64,000 nt of DNA. It comes from Atherinomorus stipes. Taxonomy: Eukaryota > Chordata > Actinopteri > Atheriniformes > Atherinidae. Positions 49,209 through 61,125 of this stretch are shown here, in pieces. Under the pieces are notes generated by a model. It saw nothing but the letters and a program-made list of their open reading frames with translations. It ran no database searches and had not been told where the DNA came from. The DNA lies in the NCBI GenBank assembly GCA_023101725.1, contig JALJCO010003429.1, positions 620,001-684,000 on the forward strand, given 5' to 3'. The position numbers and the translations under genes are program-made. Positions within the stretch are counted from its first letter, which is position 1. Each line of letters begins with the position of its first letter.

Positions 49209-51884
49209 CTTCATACTTGATACTTGTTTAGCCCTGTGGCTAAAGAGCTAAGTAACATGTTTTGGCTTCCTGTTTATTGTAAACAAGTCTGAGCAACTTA
49301 AGTAGTAAGAACCCAGAGCGGTTAAGATTTCATTTCTCTGTTTGTGACATTCAGCTGTGCATATTTATCTTCTTTCTGAGGCAGTGAATCTTGGATACCG
49401 AGCCAACATAATGGAGCTGTGTAGCTGATGGTTGGATTCTCCCTGTCTCATAAAAGCATAAACAAAGCGTTTCCAATAAACTCTCATCTTGAATGCTTGC
49501 ACAAACAGTAAAATGAATCAGCTAAGATGTAGTCTTTTAAAAAAATAAATTTTTCCTTAAAAAAAATAAGCTTCTTTGAGCTTGGAGAAATTAGATCTAG
49601 CCTAACAGAAGAAGATAAAATAGGCAAACCTCTCGCTCGTTGTTGTCTCTTTTGTTTTCTTTTCCACTATTTACCAAAACAATCTTGTGAGCAACCTAAA
49701 ACAGAAAACTAGGATTTATCTTGTCTCTAAAATGTGTGCCAGACTCCAAGGCCCACCCCAGACTGTGTAATGTTAGTGCTGTCTGTTGCTCCATGTTTGC
49801 TGTAATCTGTGTTTAAACGTCTGCTTGTGTTCAGTGTTTACTGTGTCTTTGTGTGTGTGTGTGTGGGAAACGTTAGTGCTGTTGTTGGTGCTAATGGGTT
49901 CACTGAGAAAAACACTGCTGGCCATGATGTCAGCAGGGGTGTGAAGGCAACAGTAGGGTGTTATGTGTGCGTGAGTCACTATGCTCGGGTATGAATGTTG
50001 TAGAGTCCAGGGGATAACATAGTGAACACTTTTGTCAATTTAGATCAGCAGGAGTGAGAAAGAGACAACAGCATGGCTAAACGAAGAGGAGTCCTGGCTT
50101 ATGGAGGCTAGAAAGGGAGGAAAGAAATGGATAAAGAAGGGGGACGAAGAATGGTGGATGCAGTCATTCATGTCAGAGTGACAGAAGCTGAGCTGCATGG
50201 TGATTAAATAGAAAGAAAATTGTGTTATATGGAAATGAGAGCGGAGAGAGAAACAAGTGAACAATGTAAGGAGAAGAGGGAGAGTAATGGTGAGAATGAT
50301 GGATTTGGAGGTACACAAGGCCATTAACGTAGCTTACTAAGCCCTAAATGATAGCAGGGATGGAGGTTTTCATGGGGATTATTAAAGGGAGGGAAAATCA
50401 GATTAAATAAATGATAAAAATGACTTTTTAAAAGCATCATAGCTAAATTGAATGCCTTGATATGTTGAAATTGTGAAGAACAATCATGTTTTCATTCATT
50501 AAGTGTTAATTATTATAGCTTTTAATAAAAAAAAACCAAACAATAAAAATTTTAACTGAAGGGAAATGAGAAGAAAGACATAAAGAAAATCACCAAACAT
50601 ACCTGGAGACGTTTTCCTGCTACTCTCAGTTCAAGGTTGTTTTTGTTCATGTTTCATTGCATCGGATGTCATGTTGTGAAATGTGCGCCATTTTAATTTG
50701 TGTTCTTGTATGAGTGACAAATACTGTCGAGCTTGATCATTTAATTATCTATTGAAAAAAACAACATATATATATTTAATTAGTCGTCCTTTGATGTCAC
50801 ACTGAATAAAAAAATTGCAGTGAGATCCACTGTGCCTTGAGCAGAGGGGGGGGGGGGGCGACTTGCTGCTTATGACGCTCGACTAGCTGCTGATACATTA
50901 TGCACGTATGATATATTACAATACAACACTGTTAATTCACTGCAAAACTAATAGTGCATCCATTTTCACAATCCCAATGTTTTTATTCACCCACAGATTC
51001 ATATCAGTGTAAAATGACATGTTCTCATCATTATTATGTTTCCCCTTTCTTTCTGTTTCTTGTTGCTGGGGTTTGGGGAGCATGTTGCTGCCATGCTCAG
51101 CTGACACTGTGCTGTAGTGGAAACTATGAATCACCAACTGCACAACAAGGGCCACTTTTTCTGCTCTATAAAGGTAATCAACCTGATCAACTATTCCCAC
51201 AGAGGTATTTACACGATTGCTGAATAATAGAACAGGATACCCTGAACATGAGCACTCTGAGGAACTGCCTCTAACGGGTGCAATGCTCCGAATCTATTAC
51301 CTCACCTTTAAAAATAGGCTTAAATGAAGCACTTCACCCCATTTCTAAAACCAAATGTTACTATAATTGAATACACAATAAACACAGTTATTAAATAGAA
51401 AGTAATGTTCAGTGAAATCAGTGATCTTCTCCGATCCTTCTTCTCCTCCGTCTCCCTTTTCCATTTATTACTTTTATAGCATTGATACGGCCGCCCGTAC
51501 TGCTATCATTTAAACATGCTGTCAACCACCCCTTCATTTGTTTACAGCTTCCCTTTTACCTCTCTGTAGAGCAGTTTTGTATCTGTATAGCTTTCCAGGG
51601 CAGTTTGCCTAAATTCAAGGCATTAATCTGATGTCGGAACCGTTTCAGCATTTTTTAGCCTCTCTGACCTGCAGTATGTTTAATATTCATATAATGTATA
51701 TATGGAAAAGCAGGAGCACTGGTTCCAGTGCTGTATAATCAGTCATCATTGTGTGGTACAGAATGGGCCCAGCCAAATGCCATCATCGCACCATCTGTGT
51801 GGATGTTGCATGGGCATTTCTCATCTGCAGTGCTGATTTTTCTTCTGCTTGCTCATTCTTTCCTAACAATGTCTCTGGGATATT

Positions 51885-52015
51885 GGAGGACTGGTAGCCT
51901 AGTGGTTACAGAGGCGCCAAAATATGGCGGCCCACTCTAGTAGAAATAGGTCAAATGCAGGGCCCCATTTTCCAACTGGGATCAGTAAAATTAAATTTAT
52001 TATTATCAAAGGTAA
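51885..52015 (+). repeat. Possible truncated tRNA-derived SINE
   Basis: ACTGGTAGCCTAGTGGTTA resembles a tRNA-like A box. It is followed by GGTCAAATGCAGGGCCCC, then GGGATCAGTAAAATTAAA and a TTATTATTAT tail, wording often seen at the 3' end of fish SINEs. No flanking duplication was found and no good B box is present. Confidence 0.35.
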
Positions 52016-54390
52016 CAAATATAGATACAGTATGTGTTTAATTCATGACTGAAAATAATTAGAAAAGTGTAGATCAGACAGTTGAACTTAGAGAGAGTCA
52101 CATGTTACACTTGTTTTTAATTGGCCTGAATCAGAAGTAAAGATTTATTTGTTTCCTTTAACATACGACTTTATTTATTTATCTTATAAATATAATAGTA
52201 ATGTATTGAACCAAATCATAATTAATCGAGCTGGATCATAATTAGATTGAATTGGATGTTAATTCTACTTCTTTATTTTCTTTCTCAAGTGTGTTAAGAG
52301 TAATTTGGTTGTGGGTTAGGATTAAAATGAAAAGAAAATCACAATCATAAGTATTATTCCCTTTTTTATTAATATTTTTGACATATTGCTTACATCCTGA
52401 AACTAGTTACAAATATATGAAACCAGTGTGTTGACCAATAAATGCTTTAGTGGGACACTTTGCTCAGAAAGGCTTGTTGATGCTTAAATCATGGAGATAT
52501 TTGCGCACAAAATGCCAAAGCAAGCAGTGAAAATGTTAGAGAACACACACACACTGAGCCTAAGAGGATGTGATGATGATGATGATAATGATATGCATTC
52601 AGAAACAAACATTTGCATTGCATCAGTGCCTTTCCACTAGTTTGCCTGGAACTAATTTGCGTTCATCAAGTCGGCCATTTAGAAAAAAAATCAAAAGGGT
52701 CATCAACCAGTCACACAACAGACAAGTTGTCATAGGAACCAGTGATTGCAGCTTGTGCTATAAGAAATGTCAGCATCCTTGGTGTCTCTTTGACGTATTG
52801 GCTTGCTTGGCTGCAACTGCCTGATGTATAATTCAATATCATATCTTTTACTCTTGTGCAGCTGCACCAGCGTCTGGTTTACTTGGCTGACGCTGAGTTG
52901 GGATGAGATGGTGTGCTACATTACAGCTGCAGCCAATCTGAAGAAGAGGAGGGGATGAGGCCTCCTCTTTATTTATTCAGCTTTAATGTTGAGCAGGAGA
53001 AGTTGGCTGCACCCATTTTGTCTGCGTGAGAGAGTTTGCCTGCCAGCCAATCAGAGGAAAAATGCCATCTTTAGATTGCCGTTTACAATGGGGAGTTTAG
53101 GTTGAGCAGTTGCACACCTATTGGCAGACGACGGTGAACAGGAAGACCACAGTGTACAAAGGAGGCTTTTACAGAAGTTTGTCTACTCAGGCAGGATTTC
53201 CTCTTCCTCTTCTTCATTTTCTTTTTTTGTTTTTGCTTGTCATGTTGCACCACAACACTATTTGTGGTTTGAATGAATTAACCAGACGCTGCCATCACAG
53301 AAGCTTCTCCCTCTGTGTGCAGCAATGAATCGAGAGTGAAACTATAGCAACCTTAGGTAGTATGGTTGGATTTTTCAGTGGTTTCCTTCATTGTGTGAAA
53401 CAGCCACCGTACAAGACAGTTTTATCTGTGTACTTTCACCATTTTACACAAGAGCATCACACATGCTGTGCAGTTTAGCACTGTGTTGTTGTTATATTTA
53501 GCAAAACGCTGCGCTGGCCTTTTATAACATGTACTGTGATTTGCTCTCCTACTCTGCTTGATCTCTGCAGTGTGTGGATATGAGTCTATAATTCATAGAC
53601 GTACGCAGTCTTCCCTTTGAAATCTATCCATAATTGATCCTGCCAGTCCCAATGAAGAGAAGATAGTTAGGGGACTATCCATCTCTCCAACTCCTTCTGG
53701 ATATGAGTGTGCGCGTGCTTTTTGAGCATCTGGGTGTGTACGTTCATGTGAGAAGAGACTTGAGAGAGGTTGGAGAAAGACTCCTAATGTGAGAAAAGAG
53801 CATGGCGCAGTGCAGTGTAAAGTGCAGTCTCCCTCTCTCTTTTTCAAATGCCTCCCTCATGGGCTTCTGAGGGAAACAAAGGAGCTTTACTCACCTCTCT
53901 CCCCCTGCTTACTTTCTCCCTCTCTCTCTTTTCCCGTTTCTCCTCTCCTCTTCCTCCTCCCTCTTTATTTCTCTGGCTACATTTCTGTCATTTTCTATTC
54001 TTCTACTCTGCCTCCCTATTTTCTCTGGTTGGCTAGCTGTTTTGGTCTATTGCTAAAATCGGTCCTCCATCAGTGGTTTGGAACCATTAGAGTCCTCCGA
54101 ATGGATTTGCCAATTTGCTCATTTGATTTATCCCTTTTATTTATTTGTTATTTACATTTCTCTATGCAATGAAGAAAGCAGTGATGCTTTATCCTGTGGA
54201 ATATTGGGTGGTCACCTTCACTTTGGGTCAGCAATGCCACTCAAAGCTGTGATGCAACTTAAAGTAACTCACTGGGGGGTGGCTGTGTGATGTATATTGT
54301 GTTGTGATGCTTGTGAGTAATAGAAGTTTAGGGAAAGTTATTTTTAGTTCAGGTTGACCTGTTCTTCCTGTTTTCCCCATAGGGCTTTTG

Positions 54391-54418
54391 CCCCCCCCCC
54401 CCCCCCCCCAAAAAAAAA
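54391..54418. repeat. C19-A9 homopolymer junction
   Basis: Nineteen C residues run directly into nine A residues. Length is likely uncertain in any assembly. Confidence 0.85.
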
Positions 54419-54572
54419 TCAAGTTAAAACAAACGTGATGTAAACGAGCGCTTTCCCTTGGCGACGGCTCAAACACTAAACAGGAAAAGTTGAGTTCATC
54501 CGTCTGCCTGCTGATGGCTTCTGCAACCTCTTGGTTCTATAAAGATACAATGTTTCTCAATTATTTCTACAT

Positions 54573-54802
54573 CAGGGGTCCAGCTTTGGTCTTCAAGGGC
54601 TGCAGCTCTGCAGGTTTTAGGTGTGTGCTGCTCCAACACAACTGATCCATATTAAATGGCTCTCCTCAACAGTTTGTTGTCAAGTTCTGTTCAAGCATGT
54701 TGACCCATTAATCTGATGCAGGTGTGCAGGAAACATCATCAGCAGCAAATATCCAAGATCCGCAGGACAACAGCCCTTGAGGAGTAACTTTGGACACCCC
54801 TG
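54573..54802. mobile_element. Palindromic hAT-like MITE, copy 3 of the CAGGG-end family
   Basis: The left end CAGGGGTCCAGCTTTGGTC with TTCAAGGGC is matched by the inverted right end GCCCTTGAGGAGTAACTTTG with GACACCCCTG. The interior has CTGCAGGTTTTAGGTGTGTG and its partly inverted counterpart, the common structure of this fish family. The 8-bp flanks agree at only 5 of 8 positions. 230 bp, no coding capacity. Confidence 0.7.
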
Positions 54803-54897
54803 AGCTGCATCATAATTTCTTGGAACTCCTTCACAAAACAACACAGATGGGCAACGGTCTTACCGTACCGTACCGTACGGTCCTGTATCATCCTGTA

Positions 54898-55155
54898 CCA
54901 TCTTCTTCTGCTTATCCGGGATCGGGTCGGAGGGGCAGCTGGCAAAGCAGGGAAGCCCAGACTTCCCTCTTCCCCAGCCACAGTTACCAGCACATCCGGG
55001 GGAGATCCTAAGGTGGTCCCAGGCCAGCGGAGAGATGTAGTCCCTCCAGTGCGTCCTGGGTCTTCCACGGGGCATTGTCTCACCAGGGAGAAGTTTAGGG
55101 GTCATCCTAATCAGGTGCCTGAACCACCTCATCTGCCTCCTGTCAGATCGGCTAG
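54898..55155 (-). mobile_element. 3' end of a non-LTR retrotransposon (LINE)
   Basis: On the minus strand the frame 55132-54860 contains RWFRHLIRM, PRGRPRTHWRDYISPLAW and a GCAGNCGWGRGKSGLP stretch. This corresponds to the extreme C-terminus of fish LINE polymerases (RWFGHLVRM...PRGRPRTRWRDY...LAWERLG). The clade (RTE- or CR1-type) was not resolved. The low-coordinate side, its 3' tail, contains TACCGTACCG repeats at about 54862-54882. It is truncated at the 5' side; the reverse-transcriptase core is absent. Confidence 0.65.
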
Positions 55156-57258
55156 CTATTTAAAAAGAAATATAATTATGATAGTATTATATTATGATAC
55201 TATTATGGCATTTAAAATCCAAAATGATTTGAAATATAGCTTTTTGGTTTATTTGGTCTTGTGATTTTCCTTTTGTCCTCTATTTTTGTAGCATGAATAG
55301 CATTCGCAAAATCAGCTTCTTTTAATGAAAAGTTGCCAGGGCATATCATCTCATAATAAAGCGCTCTCTCTTGGACCACAAAGCACACCAATTTGACTAG
55401 TATACCCTATGGTCTTAAGTACTTGAGCAGTATAAAACAAAATCTCAATATTAGTTATATTAAAACTTGCCCACTTTGACACTTGAATCCAGATTATTGT
55501 GAATTGTTTCTCTAACATAATCATAAATTCAAGATTTTACTTATAGGAGACATAAGCAGACATAGCATCTAAAAAAAAAAAAAAAAACAAGACATTTGAA
55601 TAGATATATTTCAAATTAGAACTTTAAAACTTCAATTCTTGTACCGAACAATCAATTCAAGTTTGTTTGCATTACATCCAGTTGTTTTCGCCAAGATTAT
55701 GCTACAATGTTTTTCCACCAGCTATATTTAAGTTCCCTATTAAAGACATAAGTCTTCGATTTAGTAAATTTCCGGTTAATTCCCATATTTCCATAAATCC
55801 CCATGGAAGATTTCCAACTTTTTTGCAACATCTCCAACAAACCCGAAGTTATTTTGACCACAGCAGGGACCAACTACCTGGTCATTTCATGATGTTAACT
55901 AGAAAATGTGTGGCTAAAATACTTTTTTTTATGTATTATGTAGTTTTGGTTTCATTTATGCCTTATTATGTTCTACAAAGAAAAGTTAAGGGGGCAGTTT
56001 GTACTTCAGAGTCTTGTTCAAAGACCTTTCGGGGGCTGAGCAATAAGTCAGTGTTAGGCAGCGTAATTCTAGAGGTAATACTGAGGCTAGTTTGGGTGTT
56101 CGTCAGCGTATGCTTGAGAGAGAGATTGGGCTGATGGCCCACTGAGCTAACGACTCCATCTGCTCCACTCGCACACACCATTAGAACCACAGCTGGAGAC
56201 ACACCTCTGCATGTCTGTGTTTCTGTGGCTGATTTTCTTTTTTTTCATTGCAAACTACGAATGATTTATTGGCGTGAAAGACAAATGTGTTGGCTGACAA
56301 GAAGCTGTCAACAATAAAATAAGGGGCTTGATGGTATTAAATGAAAAGATAACTAATTTAGACAATACCTGTTATGCATCTCTTGGTTTTAATTGTTAAT
56401 GTCCCTTCTGTCTGATGGTGGAACAGCTTGATGCATATTTTCAGCATCATTTGGCTCTCGCTCCCTCTTTCCTGCTGTCTCTGCATCTATTTTCTCTCTT
56501 TCACTCGCATTATCAGTCTTGTTCTCCTCCTCTTTGTTAGCAGGTTTATGTCACTGTTTACTTGTTATTTTTTCTGCTTCTCTTTTTATAACCCCCTCCC
56601 TCCCCACTTCTCTGGCCTAATTTCCTGCTTTTCCTCTCTGCAAAGCCATTGCAGGATTTTCATATCGCCCTACCTGCTTGCAGAGATGCTGCAGCATCGA
56701 TTCTGCACCCGCTTGTTTCAACACAGAACTGCAAGATGCTGTTTCAGATGTTATCTTATCTGTTATCTTATTTAATGTTTTTTTCACGACACATCTTTTC
56801 AGCTTTTAAAATTAGCCTTGAGGAATATGTGCTGCATTGTTCTTTAACACTATGAGAGGAAGTTGATCTTTTAAAGATATGTTGACCTACAGATTTGAAT
56901 TTAGCCCAGCTTTGAGGTATTTCAAAGGGATTTGGGACATTTAATAAGCAACATTGTCCAGTTTCTTGCATCGCAAAAGCACTGAGCAGCACTGAAACTC
57001 AATTCAAGCTAAAAACTTAATAAAATCAACATATGAAGTACTCTGCCAAAGTTTTAGGGAACTTCCTCTTCATCCATATTTCACACTGCTTCTCTCCGGT
57101 CACGCTAACAGGTCAATCACATGGAAAAAAGTTCAATTCAGCAAAAGTTTTGTTCCAAAGCAATAACAGAAGTAAACGATTCAGATTCACGAAAAAGACT
57201 ACAATGTGTTACATATGCACACATATGGGGGGGTGGAATTATGCGTTATATTGGATTA
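55156..57258. other. Intronic stretch, no gene
   Basis: AT-rich unique DNA with an A run (55571-55586) and a pyrimidine-rich segment (56450-56640). The 155-codon frame at 55667-56134 has no recognised domain and an AT-driven composition. Confidence 0.4.
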
Positions 57259-57453
<195 letters not shown>

Positions 57454-60173
57454 CCTACATGTTTAAATTCTTAACAGTGAAGGTTTTGGGCTCGCCAGGC
57501 TAAGTCAAACCTGTGTTGAAAATATTTCCTATGAGTTAAAACAAAGTATCTTTAGAAACAGAAAAGAAAAATGAATTAAAATTGTGACAATGGGGAAAAA
57601 AAAATACTATTGTTTAAAAATGAATGACACTCAGATGTAATTAGTTGCAGAGCACATCACCAACCCCTCGCTTTAAGGAAGTGCCAGGACTTTTACTAGT
57701 TTCTATTAGGCTAGGTTTGATCAACATTCCTTTATCAGAGAACAAAACTACCTGGTTAATCGTGATAAACTTGCGGTTCTTATCGTTTTTATTTGAGAAA
57801 ACTCCAACTACCATCATGCAAAGATTCACACTATCACCACTGACATAATCTGGGCAATTAACTTCTGAAAGAATGGGTCAAATGCATCTTCTTATTTGTA
57901 TTGTAGATGTAGTTTGGCACATTTCAAGCATATTATGAAGGAGCAGCAACTAATGGATAACATTTACTGAGCTGATATTGTCAGCCCGAGGTGAACCTCA
58001 GATCTTCGACTCGTCTTGTTTTTATAACTACTTTGTGCAAGATTCAACCTCACCATTTATATTTAATCAAGAATAAGTTATTGCAGGCTTCACAGAGTCC
58101 ATTCTGAATATACTTTGGGTGATTATGAGATGGAAACAACAACAGCAGAGAAAAGAAGTTGGCAGCACTTTTTGTTGTTTCCATGTGCCTTCCTCCCATC
58201 TGACTTAAAGTCTTATTTCATACCTCTAACCCCCTTTTGTCAGACTTTATCCCCTCCTCCTGTATTTCTTCTTGCAGCCTTCTCCTCTGTAAATCACACA
58301 CACACACAAACACACACAGTTCCTTGGCAGACAGAAGCCCTGTGGTTTTCGTGCTGACTCTGCCGCTATTACAATATCTCTATTGTTGAATAATTCACTG
58401 CAGACATTGGGACCCGAACACAGACGCACATGCAAGGTGCGTTTCAATCCACCGGCACATGTGTTGCACATGCCCACACACAGACACCGACAAGCGCGCA
58501 TACGTCAGCACACCCAGGCAAAGACAAGTGTGCATTAACAGCCAGTATGCAGGCGAATGACAAACTGCAGTTCTTTCCCTTTCCCTCCGTAAACTGGGAC
58601 AATAGGGAGATTTCATTACCCAGTGTAAAATGCATGGCAGTTTAACAGTCTCTTAGTACATCAATCCTTCTATCCCCACACCTCCCCCTGCATCCCTCGT
58701 TTGTCATCATTGTAAGTTAATTACCCCATGGAGCCGCTCATTTTCATGCATGGAGCTTTGTGTGTTTGCTGTGTACGTCTCCACTTTGTAAAGCGTAAAA
58801 TCCAAGTCTGAAGGACCGTGGATGGATTGTTTTGATTCCACGGAGTCCAATTTTTCATTTGACTTGATTGTCACACCATTAGTGTCTGCCATTATCAGTG
58901 TGTCGAATATGTACGAATGCACCAGCTTTTGGTTTGCCTGGGTTCACATAAACCCCAAATGTCCAAATCAGTCTCCCTGCACCTAAACGTAATGATATCC
59001 TCCTCTCAGCACTCCTTAAACTCTTGTGAGTCGTTTCTGCACATGAAGTCCAATTTCCAGTGAATCAGGTCTGCAGCTGCTCATTAACACATGTACCAGA
59101 CAGCAGGAGATCGTTCATGGGGAATTCATTCTTATTACTGGAATTATTCTAAAGGGGCACCAGCATGGAGCACATGGGAGGCAGGGTCTGATGAAACATT
59201 GCACCATTAAGATTGCACGCAAGGACAGTGGATAATGCTTCTGATATATCCCTAAGTTTGTCTTTTTATTCACTGGCCACGTTATGGAGCCAAATATAAC
59301 GATTGCTTTTCTGTTTAAAAGTGAATGAAAATGATCCATGTCAACATCTTTTTCCAAATGAGAAGTGCCGAACCGAAATAATTTTCATTTGGTTTCACAA
59401 GGGTGGAATATTCCTTTTTTTTCCAAATCAATTATGGCATCAAATGCTGAATCCAAAAGTTGTGAGGTCTACTCCAATTAGCCGTAAACATGTAAAGAGT
59501 GACGTTTCTTCACTTTGGGAGATGGCGGGTGATGAACAATGAAATTCCCTGGACAGCAGCAGAAAGTTTTTCAGTTCAAATTCTATCTCTTTGCCTTTTC
59601 TCCTCATTATTTGCAGTAGAAGCGCATGAATGTCAAGCTGCTGCTTAATTAAAGTACTGCACACACCACAACCATTGTGACAATCAGTTTTTAGACCTGA
59701 TAAGTTGATAAGTCACATGATGCAGATGTTAGAGAGCACCATTCTGCTTACATTTTGAAGCATATACATGCCAGATCATATATGAATTACTCCCCATGTG
59801 AACAGTTGCCTTAAAATCTTATTTCGGAATGATTTCATTCCGAAAGGGGAAAAAAGTCTCCTTATAAACGTGGCTACTAATATCCTGAAATGATGCCTTT
59901 GATGTCCATGATATCTAAGTAAAGAAAGCAAGAAAAATCCCTCAACCTCCTAATGGTAGAAGTTTCTGAGAACTCTGTACCGCCCACATATTTCCTGAGA
60001 TGAATTTGTGAAAATAACATGTTCATATCATATTAAATATCCAAATTTTGCACGATCTCATTGAGAGAAGCTGATTTTGTGCATGTAGGTGCTTTAAAAT
60101 GGTGGTGAACTGGAACAACTAAAAAACACTCTATCCCCTTATTTATAAAGTTTTTGATATCATTAGTTTTACC
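57454..60173. other. Intronic stretch, possible conserved non-coding DNA
   Basis: Contains a short CA tract (58296-58318) and unique stretches at about 58690-58880 and 59290-59480 with TTAATTA and ATGATCCAT-type cores. No exon was recognised. Confidence 0.35.
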
Positions 60174-60403
60174 TAGGGACCACATGTAATAAATGGATTA
60201 CCCCCCCAGCTCTGTTTTGTCTGTGGTGCATTCACATGGGATAACTGAAGTCTGAGATTTTAACTGAAATTCACGGACATCAAGCAGATGATGTCGACGC
60301 GCTGCGTATTGCGTAACATCTGCTAACACAAGCAATGTTTTATCAGCAGCGGGTGATCATTCAGAGACAAATGCGTGGAAACAACATAGATAACTTCATA
60401 GAT

Positions 60404-60459
<56 letters not shown>

Positions 60460-61125
60460 CTTTATTTCTAAAGTGCTTTCACATCTGCCACAGATGAACA
60501 AAGTGCTGTGCTCCAAAGGTGATTAAAAACTCAAGAAAGCATAAAACAACACAAAAGACAACAAATTAAAAATAATATACAAAGAGCAATGCAATTGGAT
60601 CAAAATAAAAACAATTAAAAAGATCAAGTCTCTGGTTGGGTTGAAGGTCAAAGAGTAAAAGTAAGTTTTGAGAGGAGTTTAAAAATAAACAGTGAGGGAG
60701 CCTGATTAATGGTCAGAGGTAGGCACCATCCCGCATGTGGTCCAAAATAAACGCTTATTACCGTGGGAAAATGCCTTTTACAGACTAGAACTTGCCCTGA
60801 TCGGTCCAATTCAAAAGTTAATGCTTGTAAATGATCATAAAACGTAACAATTTAGAAAGAAAACCCATTTTCAGCCTCCATTCTTCCTGCATCCAGGAAA
60901 CAAATTCCTCCAAATCACGTGTCACATCCCGTTCATTTCTTTCCGAATCACAAAGATGCCTCTTCAGTTTGGATTAGCATCATCAGAGGACATCAGAGTT
61001 CAGCAAATTATAGTAGGTAATTTGCGGGGGAATTATTACGTCACAAATCACCGACATGGCCAATTCGCACGGGATTAACATCACAGGCAATCTCTGTAAG
61101 TATTACAAATTACATGTGGTCCCTA
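60174..61125. mobile_element. Inverted-repeat DNA element, TAGGGACCACATGTAAT ends
   Basis: The left end TAGGGACCACATGTAATAAA and the right end ATTACATGTGGTCCCTA are perfect inverted copies over 17 bp. Weaker similarity continues inward. If the terminal TA is the duplicated target, the element would be Tc1/mariner-like; no longer duplication is visible. A (CAAT)n-headed repeat sits inside (60406-60720). No transposase frame was seen. Confidence 0.65.
60406..60720 (+). repeat. (CAAT)n-headed fish repeat
   Basis: Thirteen CAAT units (60406-60459) are followed by CACTTTATTTCTAAAGTGCT, an A-rich section (AAAACAACACAAAAGACAAC) and AAGTAAGTTTTGAGAGGAG. This order, CAAT repeat, TTTATTT..AGTGCT, A-rich linker, then a conserved downstream part, is a common teleost repeat. 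The class (LINE tail or SINE) was not resolved. Confidence 0.6.

Larger units (their letters stand above)
48034..54572. other. Intronic stretch, no gene
   Basis: Contains a (TA)n tract (49185-49208), a G run of 13 (50846-50858), a C run followed by A (54391-54418) and a possible SINE fragment at 51885-52015. Pyrimidine-rich DNA at 53825-54010 produces long unsupported frames. No exon was recognised. Confidence 0.4.

Noticed and set aside
53825..54172. 127-codon hydrophobic frame as a membrane protein exon
   Set aside because: Leu/Ser/Phe-rich translation of a CT-rich tract; alternative frames are equally open and no splice context is convincing.
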